Origin: AP-15 sp963814805
GTDB lineage: Bacteria; Pseudomonadota; Alphaproteobacteria; ATCC43930; CGMCC-115725
NCBI GenBank assembly: GCA_963814805.1
Contig: CAWFER010000006.1
Coordinates: forward strand, 310,001 to 374,000
Direction: 5' to 3'
DNA: 64,000 bases
In this document: positions 39,964 to 49,172 of the stretch, one piece after another
How positions within the stretch are numbered: the stretch's first letter is position 1
Layout: each line of letters begins with the position of its first letter
The notes under the pieces: model-generated
Seen by the model: only the letters and a program-made list of their open reading frames with translations
The model's database searches: none
Told to the model about the DNA's origin: nothing
Position numbers and translations under genes: made by a program

Positions 39964-40464
39964 ATGGCTGGCGGTCTGTTGGGTCGGCTCGGCGGCAAGG
40001 AGCGCGCGAGCGATAAGAAATTCGCGGTGGCGCTGAGCGACGAGGAGTGGCGGGCCAAATTGTCGGCGGCGCAATATCGCGTGCTGCGCCAGCATGGCAC
40101 CGAGCGCGCCGGGTCGAGCCCACTCGACAAGCAATATAGCGAGGGCGTCTATCATTGCTCCGGGTGCGGCCAGCCGCTGTTCGCGGCCGCCGCCAAGTTC
40201 AACAGCGGCACCGGCTGGCCGAGCTTTTCCGAGCCGCTCGCCGACGCGGTCGAGACCGAGACCGACCGCAGCCTGTTCATGGTCCGCAACGAAGTCCATT
40301 GCAGTCGCTGCGGCGGCCATCTGGGCCATGTTTTCGACGACGGACCGCAACCGACCGGGCAGCGCTATTGCATGAACGGCGTGTCGCTCGAATTTCACGC
40401 CGGCGAGGCGGGGCCCGAAGCAGGCGGGGTCGATCGGGACAAGGCGGAGCCGGCCGCCGGCTGA
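39964..40464 (+). CDS. msrB: Peptide-methionine (R)-S-oxide reductase
   Basis: This intact 166-residue MsrB repairs oxidised methionine. SDEEWRAKLSAAQYRVLRQH and KFNSGTGWPSFSEPL are hallmarks. Zinc is held by two CxxC pairs (CSGC and CSRC). The catalytic residue is Cys in RYCMNGVSLEFH, so this is the ordinary Cys form and not a Sec form. The C-terminal 20 residues are a poorly conserved acidic tail. Confidence 0.96.
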   Translation: MAGGLLGRLGGKERASDKKFAVALSDEEWRAKLSAAQYRVLRQHGTERAGSSPLDKQYSEGVYHCSGCGQPLFAAAAKFNSGTGWPSFSEPLADAVETETDRSLFMVRNEVHCSRCGGHLGHVFDDGPQPTGQRYCMNGVSLEFHAGEAGPEAGGVDRDKAEPAAG

Positions 40465-40540
40465 TCCGGGGGCTAGCCCTCGCCAGCGGTTGCGCCCGGC
40501 TAGCCGAGCGGCGGCGGCGCGATCGGGTCTGATCGACCGC

Positions 40541-40879
40541 TCACACCGCGTCCGGCCCCTGCTCGCCGGTGCGGATGCGCACCGCCTGCTCGATCGGCAC
40601 CACGAAGATCTTGCCGTCGCCGATCTTGTCGGTGCGCGCCGCGTCCTGGATCGCGTGCACGGCGCGCTCGACCAGCGCGTCGTCGAGCACCACCTCGATT
40701 TTGATCTTGGGCAAAAAGTCGATCACGTATTCGGCCCCGCGATAGACCTCGGTATGGCCTTTCTGCCGGCCGAAGCCCTTGACCTCGCTGACCGTCATGC
40801 CGGTGACGCCGACCTCGTGCAGCGCGTCTTTGACCTCGTCGAGCTTGAACGGCTTGATGATCGCTTCAACCTTTTTCAT
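40541..40879 (-). CDS. glnB: PII nitrogen regulatory protein
   Basis: This intact 112-residue PII signal protein senses ATP/ADP and 2-oxoglutarate and controls AmtB, glutamine synthetase adenylylation and NtrB. It starts MKKVEAIIKPFKLDEVKDAL at ATG 40879. The T-loop carries Tyr51, the uridylylation site (GHTEVYRGAEYVIDFLPKIK). The C-terminal signature GDGKIFVVPIEQAVRIRTGE is complete. It lies 25 bases after an amtB stop, so it is co-transcribed behind the transporter, the reverse of the usual glnK-amtB order. Whether it is GlnB or GlnK cannot be settled from sequence alone. Confidence 0.95.
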   Translation of the reverse strand: MKKVEAIIKPFKLDEVKDALHEVGVTGMTVSEVKGFGRQKGHTEVYRGAEYVIDFLPKIKIEVVLDDALVERAVHAIQDAARTDKIGDGKIFVVPIEQAVRIRTGEQGPDAV

Positions 40880-40904
40880 CGCTGCACCATGCTGGGAGGC
40901 ATTA

Positions 40905-42243
40905 TCACGGCACCGCCTCGCCGTGGATTGCAAGGTCGAGGCCCTCGCGCTCGATGTCGCCGTCGACGCGCAGCCCGACCGTCAGATCGACGAGCTTTAA
41001 CAGAATTAAGGATACGATCGCATCGTAGACGACGGTCACGGCGACGGCATAGAGCTGCACGATGACCTGGTGCGGGTTGCCGTCAATGAGGCCGCTCTTG
41101 CCGGGACCGCCAACCCAGGCGACGGCGAGAACGCCGGTCAGGATGGCGCCGAGCGCGCCGCCGACGCCGTGCACGCCAAACGCATCGAGGCTGTCGTCGT
41201 AACCCATCGCATGCTTGAGGCCGGTGGTGCTCCAATAGCAGACGATTCCGGCGGCGACGCCAATGATCAACGCGCCGCGCGGATCGACAAAGCCCGAGGC
41301 CGGGGTGATCGCGACCAGCCCGGCGACCGCACCCGAGATGATCCCCAGCACGCTCGGCTTGCCCCGGGTGCTCCACTCGGCGAACATCCAGGAGAGCGCC
41401 GCGGCGGCGGTGGCGATCTGGGTTACCGTCATCGCCATGCCGGCGCTGGCGTTGGCGGCGGTCGCCGAGCCGGCGTTGAAGCCGAACCAGCCGACCCATA
41501 GCAGCGAGGCCCCGATCACGCTGAGGACCAGATTGTGCGGCGCCATCGGCTCGGCGCCATAGCCGCGCCGCTTGCCCAGAACCAGCGCCGCCATCAACCC
41601 GGCGACGCCCGAATTGACGTGCACCACGGTGCCGCCGGCGAAATCGAGCACCCCGGCGCCCTTGAGGAAACCGTCGGCACCCCACACCCAATGCGCGATC
41701 GGCGCATAGACGAAAAGACTCCACAGTCCGATGAACCATAAGAGGGCGGAGAATTTCATGCGATCGGCGATGGCCCCGCAGATCAGCGCCGGGGTGATGA
41801 TCGCAAAGGTCATCTGAAAGCACATGTACACCAATTCGGGGATGGTCGGGGCGAGACCGTTGACCGTCTTCATCGTCATCCCGATCAGCAGGAACCGGCT
41901 CAAACCGCCGAGAAACGGCGATCCGGCGGTGAAGGCGAAACTGTAGCCGATTACGGTCCACAGCACGGTGACGAGGCAGGTCACGGCAAAGCTCTGCATC
42001 ACCGTCGACAAGACGTTCATCTTGCGAACCATGCCGCCGTAGAACAGCGCCAGGCCCGGGATGGTCATCATCAGCACCAGCGCCACCGAGGTCAGCATCC
42101 ATGCGGTGTCGCCGCTATCGAGCTTTGGCGCAGCGGCCTGCCGGCTGGGCCAGAGCCGAAGAGGCCGCCAGCGCCACCATGCCGGCGGCGACCAGAGCGG
42201 CAGCGACCGGTGCGCCTTGCCGGCAACGAAAGAACAGTCTCAT
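40905..42243 (-). CDS. amtB: Ammonium transporter AmtB 1 (one frameshift near signal peptide)
   Basis: This trimeric ammonium channel has 11 membrane helices. A signal peptide starts at ATG 42243 (VAAALVAAGMVALAASSALA), followed by one frame break in the GC-run near 42125-42135. The mature part then reads LDSGDTAWMLTSVALVLMMT. LALFYGGMVRKMNVLSTVMQ, FAGGTVVHVNSGVAGLMAAL (first pore His) and DAFGVHGVGGALGAILTGVL (second pore His) are canonical. It is followed by the PII gene after 25 bases, the expected regulatory partner. Confidence 0.93.
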
Positions 42244-42337
42244 CCCTCGACCTTTTCGGTGAAACCCATTGGCGCCGTTAACATCGACCGGGCGCGCGCG
42301 AGCCCCGACGCCTCGGCGGCAGGTCGATCACGAAATG

Positions 42338-42368
42338 GCAAGGGCCGACCGCTGCGGCCGGCCCTTGC
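42338..42368 (-). terminator. Strong hairpin between the two amtB genes
   Basis: A perfect 10-bp inverted repeat (gcaagggccg at 42338-42347, cggcccttgc at 42359-42368) with an 11-base loop lies 26 bases after the upstream amtB stop. On the minus strand only CATTTCG follows, so it is a weak terminator or an mRNA-stabilising hairpin that could set different expression of the two transporters. Confidence 0.5.
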
Positions 42369-42394
42369 GCACCGCCGGGAACGAGCGCGGCCGC

Positions 42395-43732
42395 TTAATC
42401 GGCGACGGCTGGAATTTCGTCGCCGTCGCCAAAGTTGTAGGCCGTCTCGCCATGGACCGCATCGTCGCCGACGCGCAACGTCGCCTCGTCCATCCGCAGG
42501 GCCACGAAGATCGAGATCACCTTCAGGATCACGAAGGTGGCGACGACGTTGAAGACGATGATGAACGCCGCCGCGTAGACCTGCAGCATGAACTGATGGA
42601 AGCTGCCGTAGAACCAGCCGGTTCCGCTCACCCCGGGCGCATCCTTCTGCGTCCCGATATATTCGATCATGTCGGGGTTGGCGAGGATACCGGTGAGGAG
42701 GCCGCCCATCAAGCCGGCGACGCCGTGGGTCGAGAGCACGCTCAGCGTATCGTCGACCCTGCGGAACAGCGCGGTCGTCTGCACCTTGTTCATGAAGAAC
42801 CAGGGGATGACGCCGGCGCACACGCCGATGATGATGGCGCCCCAGCCACTGACATAGCCCGCCGCGGGGGTAATGCCGACCAGGCCCGCGATCATGCCGT
42901 TGACCGCGCCGACGACCGACGGCTTGCCGTAAACCATCGAATCCATCATGGTCCAGACCAGCAGCGCAACGCAGGTGCACAGGTTGGTGTTGAGGATCGC
43001 CGCCGAAGCGTCGGCGTTGGCGAAATAGGGGTCGCCGCCGTTAAAGCCGTTCCAGCCGAGCCACAGGATGCCGGCGCCGGCCAGCGCCATCAGCAGGCTG
43101 TTCGGCGGGAAATGGTCGCGATCCTGCTGGATGCGCGGGCCGATCACAGCCGCCGCGACAAAGCCCGAGGTGCCGGCGGCGAGATGGATCACGTAGCCGC
43201 CGGAGAAATCGAGCGCGCCGAGCTGGGCGAGCCAGCCGCCGCCCCAGATGCTGAAGCAGCCGACCGTGTAGACGAAGGTCATCCACAACGGCACGAAGAT
43301 GATCCAGGCCTTGAAGCTCATCCGCCCGATCAGCGACCCGGCGAGGATAATCACGGTGATCGCGGCGAAGACGAACTGGAAGAACATCATCGTCGCCATC
43401 GGGAAGGCCAGCGGCGGCATGCCCGAAGCGGCGGCCGGGATGGTCGCCTGCCCGAGCAGGAAGGCGGCGGAGAGCGCCGGTTTCGGGGTGCCCCAGAACG
43501 GCAGCAGCTGCGGCCCGAAGGACATGTTGTAGGCCCACAGCACCCAGACGACCATCACCGCGGCAAAGGCGTACATCGCCATGAAAGCCGAGTTGAGCGC
43601 CCATTTCTTTTTGACGATGCCGCCATAGAGGATCACCAGCCCGGGGATGCTCTGCAACCCGACAAAGGTGGCGGCCGCCATTTGCCAGGCGTTGGACCCG
43701 GTATCGAGCCATTTTGGCGAGGGAACTAACAT
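42395..43732 (-). CDS. Ammonium transporter AmtB 2
   Basis: This intact 445-residue Amt/MEP-family channel starts at ATG 43732 (MLVPSPKWLDTGSNAWQMAA) with a purine-rich AAAGAG site. VILYGGIVKKKWALNSAFMA, FSGGYVIHLAAGTSGFVAAA (pore His) and DTLSVLSTHGVAGLMGGLLT (second His) are conserved. It lacks an obvious signal peptide and is divergent from AmtB 1, with extra loops such as FWGTPKPALSAAF, so it is a distinct paralogue. A sigma-54 type promoter lies about 100 bases upstream, implying NtrC-dependent expression under nitrogen limitation. Confidence 0.93.
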   Translation of the reverse strand: MLVPSPKWLDTGSNAWQMAAATFVGLQSIPGLVILYGGIVKKKWALNSAFMAMYAFAAVMVVWVLWAYNMSFGPQLLPFWGTPKPALSAAFLLGQATIPAAASGMPPLAFPMATMMFFQFVFAAITVIILAGSLIGRMSFKAWIIFVPLWMTFVYTVGCFSIWGGGWLAQLGALDFSGGYVIHLAAGTSGFVAAAVIGPRIQQDRDHFPPNSLLMALAGAGILWLGWNGFNGGDPYFANADASAAILNTNLCTCVALLVWTMMDSMVYGKPSVVGAVNGMIAGLVGITPAAGYVSGWGAIIIGVCAGVIPWFFMNKVQTTALFRRVDDTLSVLSTHGVAGLMGGLLTGILANPDMIEYIGTQKDAPGVSGTGWFYGSFHQFMLQVYAAAFIIVFNVVATFVILKVISIFVALRMDEATLRVGDDAVHGETAYNFGDGDEIPAVAD

Positions 43733-43827
43733 CTCTTTGCCTCTTTGCGGTTGTAATCGGACCCAGCGGAAAGCCGCGCCCTTCACTGGCGAATGCGGGA
43801 AAGCGCACCCCTCGGAATCGCCTTGAG

Positions 43828-43841
43828 GCAAGATCCGTGCC
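43828..43841 (-). promoter_or_regulatory. Sigma-54 (-24/-12) promoter upstream of amtB 2
   Basis: Read on the minus strand, GGCACGGATCTTGC has the essential GG and GC with exactly 10 bases between them. It matches the consensus TGGCACG-N4-TTGC except for the first T. The start would lie near 43816, giving a leader of about 85 bases before the amtB 2 ATG. I did not find a clear NtrC palindrome upstream. Confidence 0.75.
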
Positions 43842-43884
43842 TAGATGGAAAATGGTTCCCGGCTCTGTACGAGGCGCCCGTTCG

Positions 43885-44271
43885 ATGTTGCTCGATCCGC
43901 TCGGGTCTTCGCCCGCGACATCGCCGCATGCGCGGGGCGGCAAACACCTGCCTCGGCGGCGATCTGTGGTATGCGGGCTCGCCCTGGGCGCCCTGCTGCT
44001 GGCCGCGGCCGGCCAGGCCCGAGCGACCATGACCGGCAGCCTCCATCTGCGCTGCACCAATCCGGTGAGCGGAACTAGCTGGCGGATCGTCGTCGACCTC
44101 GATCACAGCCGCGTCGATTCGCTCGCCGCCACAATTACCGACCAACGGATTACCTGGCATGACCCAAAGCACGGATACTTTGATTTCGATCGCGCAACGG
44201 GTCAGCTCCAGTTCCGCAACGCCTCGAGCACCGGCGGCTATTTCCTGCATTACACCTGCCGGCCGGAATAG
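43885..44271 (+). CDS. Small exported protein, unknown
   Basis: A 128-residue protein starts at ATG 43885. An Arg-rich n-region (GGKHLPRRRSVV) and hydrophobic core (CGLALGALLLAAAGQARA) form a signal peptide cut after ARA. The mature part of about 80 residues contains LHLRCTNPVSGTSWRIVVDL and ends GGYFLHYTCRPE, with two Cys that could form a disulfide. I do not recognise the family. Its start lies about 45 bases from the sigma-54 promoter of the divergent amtB 2, so the two may share a control region. Confidence 0.6.
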   Translation: MLLDPLGSSPATSPHARGGKHLPRRRSVVCGLALGALLLAAAGQARATMTGSLHLRCTNPVSGTSWRIVVDLDHSRVDSLAATITDQRITWHDPKHGYFDFDRATGQLQFRNASSTGGYFLHYTCRPE

Positions 44272-44332
44272 CCGAAGCCGAAATGCGGCAGCTTGCGAGC
44301 CAGCCGCGCGAGACCCGTGCGCAATGCCATAA

Positions 44333-44376
44333 TGCCTAATCTATAGGCAATAATGCGGCGAAATTGTAAGCAATTT
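44333..44376. promoter_or_regulatory. Two palindromes upstream of kinase/phosphatase gene
   Basis: In a notably AT-rich leader there are two inverted repeats. TGCCTA-ATCTA-TAGGCA is at 44333-44349 and AAATTG-TAAG-CAATTT at 44361-44376. They lie 200-240 bases before the likely start codon. They could be operators or short hairpins; no matching regulator is evident nearby. Confidence 0.4.
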
Positions 44377-44574
44377 AACCCGTGAGTTGGATCAGAATGT
44401 GCCAAATCCCGATTCGAGTTGGGCGAGAGCGGAGAGGACAGAGTTGCACCAGCCGCAACGGGCGGAATTATTTTCGAGGTGGTCGCGGCCATGGTTGGCA
44501 ATCTTGGTGTGGATGTGACGCGCGCCCTGGACGACGGGCCGATTTTGCCGCTCAATCAGCGACCGCCCGCTGCG

Positions 44575-46280
44575 ATGTCGACGGTTGAGCTCGGTCCCCA
44601 GGCGAGCGTCGGCTTCGCCTCGAAGACCGGGCCGCGCAAGGACAATCAGGATTTCGCCGGCGCCGTCATCGGCGCAGAGCTGGCCGAGCCGCGTCCGGAA
44701 GTGGTCGCGGCGATCGCCGACGGCATCGGCGGCGCAAAGGGCGGCCGGATCGCGGCCGAGACCGCGGTGCGCGGCTTTCTCGACGGATTTTGCGATCTGC
44801 CCGAGACCATGGAGGTGCAACGGGCCGGCCCCCGGATCATCAGCGCGCTCAACAGCTGGATGAATTCCTTGGGTCGCCGGGACCCAGAGCTTGCCGGGAT
44901 GGGCTGCACGTTCACCGCACTGGTGCTGCGCGGCCGCATCGCCCACCTGCTGCATGCCGGGGACACCCGCGCCTATCGCTTCAGCGGCAACCGCCTCGCC
45001 TGCCTCACCACCGACCACGTGCGCCAGGACGGCGCGGCGCGCTCGCACATTCTGACCCGTGCGCTCGGGGTCGAGGCGGAGGTGCGCCTCGACTACTCGA
45101 CCCAGCCGGTCGCCATGCACGACCGTTTTCTCCTATGCAGCGACGGCGTGCACGGGTTTCTGGCGGAACAGGAGATTGCCGACATCCTGCGCGAGCGCTC
45201 GGCTCCCGAGGATACCGCCGGCGCATTAGTCGCGGCCGCGCTCCAATCCGGCGGAACCGACAACGCCACCGCCCTGGTGCTGGACGTCGTCGCGCTGCCG
45301 AAGGCGGGGTCGACCGACGTCAGCGCGGCGATGCTGCAGCTGCCGATCATTCCGGCGCCGGTGCGCGGCGAGACGATCGACGGATTTGTCCTGAAGGCGC
45401 TGATCTCCGACGGGCGCTACAGCCGCCTGTTCGCCGCCGATGACGAGATCGAGGGCGGCAATGTCGCACTCAAATTCCCCAAGCCGCAGATCGCCAGTGT
45501 CGCTGCCTATCGCGCCGCTTTTGTCCGCGAGGCCTGGGTCGGCGCGCGGGTGCACAACCCCGGGATCGGGCGGGTCATCGAGCTGCCGCCGGGCGCCAGA
45601 CCTGCCTCTACACGGTAATGCCGCTCTATCAGGGCGAGCTGTTGGAAGCCCGGCTGTCGCGCAGTCCGGCGTTGGGACTGGAAGAAGGGCGGACCATCGC
45701 CGTCACGCTGGCCCGCGCGGTGGCGGCGCTGCATCGCGCCGGCATCATCCATCGCGACATCAAGCCGGACAACGTGATCCTCGAAAGCGGCGGCGCCTTG
45801 AAGCTCGTTGATCTCGGGGTGGTTCGGGTGCCCGGGCTCGAGGAATTCCCGCCCGAAAACATCCCCGGCACCGCGGCCTATATGGCGCCCGAGATGGCCG
45901 CCGGCGAACCCGGCGACGAGGCCACCGACGTCTATGCGCTCGGCGTCACGATGTTTCGCGCCTTCACCGGCCAATACCCCTACGCCAATATCGACGCCGT
46001 CAGTCCGCCGCGCCGCAATCGGCCCCAACGCTTCTGCGAATTGCGGCCGGACCTGCCCGCCTGGCTCGAGGCGGCGCTTGGGCGGGCGATTGCGGTCAAT
46101 CCGGCGCGGCGGTTTCGCGACATGACCGAGTTCGCGATCGAAATCGAGGCCGGACCGGCGCGCGCCCCCAGCGCCATGCAACGGCCGCCCACCCTCTATG
46201 AGCGCGCGCCCGTGCAGGTGTGGCAGGGCATCGCCGCGCTGCTGGCGCTGGCGCTGCTGGTGTCGCTGCTGACCCGCTGA
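44575..46280 (+). CDS. Bifunctional PP2C phosphatase / Ser-Thr protein kinase (one frameshift)
   Basis: This single polypeptide of about 567 residues has an N-terminal PP2C phosphatase and a C-terminal Hanks-type kinase, tail-anchored in the membrane. The phosphatase metal motifs are RKDNQDFAG, ADGIGGAKGG, HAGDTRAYR, LCSDGVHGFL and GGTDNATAL. The kinase shows the ATP-binding Lys in GNVALKFPKP, the catalytic loop HRDIKPDNVI, DLGVVR in place of DFG, and the APE-like MAPEMAAG. A last helix, WQGIAALLALALLVSLLTR, anchors it. A frame break near 45600 separates FVREAWVGARVHNPGIGRVI from MPLYQGELLEARL. Start ATG 44575 is chosen because homology begins there. Relatives often accompany nitrogen-assimilation genes, and two amtB genes lie adjacent. 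Confidence 0.9.
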
Positions 46281-46305
46281 GCTTTGACCCCCTTCGCGTG
46301 GCGGC

Positions 46306-46995
46306 TCAGCCGGGCCAGCTCTCGCCCCAGCGGTCGAGATGGACCACCTCGGCGAGCGGCCGTCGGGTCAGCGGGCCGAACGGATCGAGCGGCCAGCCAA
46401 TCGGCATCAGCGCAAAGGTCGCGATCTCCTCGGGAATGCCGAGCACGGCTTTCAGTTCATCCTCGCAGCGGATGTGGTTGGTCGTGATCACGGCGCCGAG
46501 ACCGAGCCCGCGGCAGGCGAGCAGGATGTTCTGCACCGCCGGATAGATGCTGGCGCCGCGGATGCGATCGACATAGGCGATCTCATCCTCGTATCGGGCG
46601 GCAATATCGGGCGGCAGACTTTCGCGCGACGGCAGCGCCGGGCGCTGCTGGCAGGGCACGAGCAGCACCGGGGCCTCGCCGATATGGTCCCACAGATACC
46701 CGCCCGCTCCCAGCATCCGGGCGAATTGCCGTTCGCTCAGATGCGGCGGCCGGCCGCGCGCGGCGTACATCGCGGCGGCAATGTCGGAGGCCTTGCGATA
46801 GATCGCCCCGATCCGGCGCCGCTGCTCGGCATCGCGCACCACGACAAAGGCCCAGTTCTGCGCATTGCCGGCGGACGGCGCGCGCACCGCCGCGTCAAGC
46901 ACCCTGGCGATCAGCGCCTCGGGCACCGGGTCGGGCTTGAGGCGGCGCAGCGAGCGGGCCGAATAGATCGCCTCGAACAATCCGATCTCGGGCAT
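46306..46995 (-). CDS. Nitroreductase-family flavoprotein
   Basis: This intact 229-residue FMN-dependent reductase is probably a homodimer in the cytoplasm. EAIYSARSLRRLKPDPVPEA and APSAGNAQNWAFVVVRDAEQ carry FMN-contact residues. AVQNILLACRGLGLGAVITT is the usual mid-domain helix, and the C-terminus binds the flavin phosphate (RRPLAEVVHLDRW). It converges on the kinase stop 25 bases away. The physiological substrate (nitroaromatic, quinone or flavin) is not predictable. Confidence 0.9.
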   Translation of the reverse strand: MPEIGLFEAIYSARSLRRLKPDPVPEALIARVLDAAVRAPSAGNAQNWAFVVVRDAEQRRRIGAIYRKASDIAAAMYAARGRPPHLSERQFARMLGAGGYLWDHIGEAPVLLVPCQQRPALPSRESLPPDIAARYEDEIAYVDRIRGASIYPAVQNILLACRGLGLGAVITTNHIRCEDELKAVLGIPEEIATFALMPIGWPLDPFGPLTRRPLAEVVHLDRWGESWPG

Positions 46996-47168
46996 CGCCG
47001 ATCCTCATCGGTCAGGTTCCGCGGATGTCGCCATCATAGCATCAACTCCGCCGGCTGGTTGGCGCCCCGCCGCCCGGGCGTGCTGGCAGCCCGGCGGATT
47101 TCTCCGGTTGCGGGCGCCCCGCCGCTCCCCTAGCATGGCCGCTGCGTAGCCGAGCTGGCGAGGCCGGA

Positions 47169-47927
47169 ATGAGCGAAGCGATCAAGGTTTTTTGGCAGCC
47201 GCATTGAACCAGCTGCCTCAGGGTTAAGGAATACCTCTCGGTCCGTGGGATCGAGTTTCAATCGATCAATGTCATGGCCGACGAGGGCGGGCTCGACGAG
47301 CTGCGCCGGTTGGGCGCGAGCTCGGCGCCGGTGGTCTCGCAAGGCGACCGGTTCGTCTTCGCCCAGATGATCGGCGATGTCGTCGAGTTTCTCGGCCTCG
47401 ACGATAAGACGTCGCCGGTCCTGTCGCCGGCCGAGCTGGCCCAGCGCTACGATCATGTGCTGGAAACCGCGATCCGGCTGGTGCGCCAGATGCCGGACGC
47501 CAGGCTCGAAACCCAATTGCCGAACCGGCCGCGTTCGTGGCGCACGGTGATGCGCCATATTTTTCAGATCCCGATCGCGTTCCTGGACATGGAAGAGGCC
47601 GGCGCGCCGCTGACCTATGAGTGGCTGACGGCGCCGCCGCCGCCCGAGATGCGGACCAGCGCCGCGGTCGCCGATTTCGGCCAGATCGTGCAGGCGCGGT
47701 TCGATGATTGGTGGCGGCGGGTCGAGGGCCAGGATTTCACCGGCCCGGTCCCGACCTATTTCGGCGAAACCTCGCGCCACGAGATGTTCGAGCGCACCGT
47801 CTGGCACTCGACCCAGCACACCCGTCAGGTCGCCGCCTTGCTCGAGGAGGCCGGCATCGTCCCCGACCGGCCGCTGACCGGCGACGACGTCCGCGGCCTG
47901 CCGCTAACCGATCGGATCTGGGATTAG
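47169..47927 (+). CDS. Glutaredoxin-DinB fusion with in-frame UGA at catalytic position (candidate selenoprotein)
   Basis: Reading from ATG 47169 (GAGG site about 6 bases upstream) gives MSEAIKVFWQPH, then TGA (47205-47207, codon 13), then TSCLRVKEYLSVRGIEFQSI and an open frame to 47927, 252 residues if UGA is decoded. The first 75 residues are a glutaredoxin domain: VFWQP-x-xTSC is the redox site and APVVSQGDRFVFAQ the cis-Pro region. In Cys-type relatives the motif is CTSC; here the first Cys codon is replaced by TGA while the second, Cys16, is kept. The rest is a DinB-like helical domain (MRHIFQIPIAFLDM, VWHSTQHTRQVAALLEE with metal-type His residues). A conventional call would start at ATG 47274 and lose the redox site. 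The alternatives are a TGC to TGA error or a disabled gene. Confidence 0.65.
47237..47255 (+). promoter_or_regulatory. SECIS-like hairpin downstream of UGA codon
   Basis: CUCGGUCC (47237-47244) pairs with GGAUCGAG (47248-47255) over 8 bp including one G-U pair, closing a GUG loop (47245-47247). The first loop base lies after 37 nt following the UGA. A short stem with a guanine at the start of a small loop, within about 16-37 nt of UGA, is what I recall as the bacterial SECIS consensus. This element is at the far edge of that range. Confidence 0.4.
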
Positions 47928-47997
47928 AGCTGGCGGACGGCAGCGTTACCCCTTTTCTTAGGGCGCGATCGTTCGCCCGCCGGAGCGCGACCCTCCC

Positions 47998-49086
<1,089 letters not shown>

Positions 49087-49172
49087 TGATCCTGGCTGTT
49101 TTGGGGCGGGGCGAGCCGACAATAACCGGCCGGTAAGGTGTCGTCACGCCATCTGTGTTAGACCTGCCGGCC

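Noticed and set aside
39964..40464. MsrB as a second selenoprotein
   Set aside because: The catalytic codon encodes Cys in RYCMNGVSLEF; there is no in-frame TGA.
46306..46995. Nitroreductase as part of the PP2C-kinase operon
   Set aside because: It is on the opposite strand and convergent, so it cannot share the transcript.
47205..47222. The nearer hairpin just after the UGA (AACC/GGUU with CUG/CAG) as SECIS
   Set aside because: It has only 7 pairs with a 2-base bulge and its CCU loop has no guanine; the hairpin at 47237-47255 fits better.
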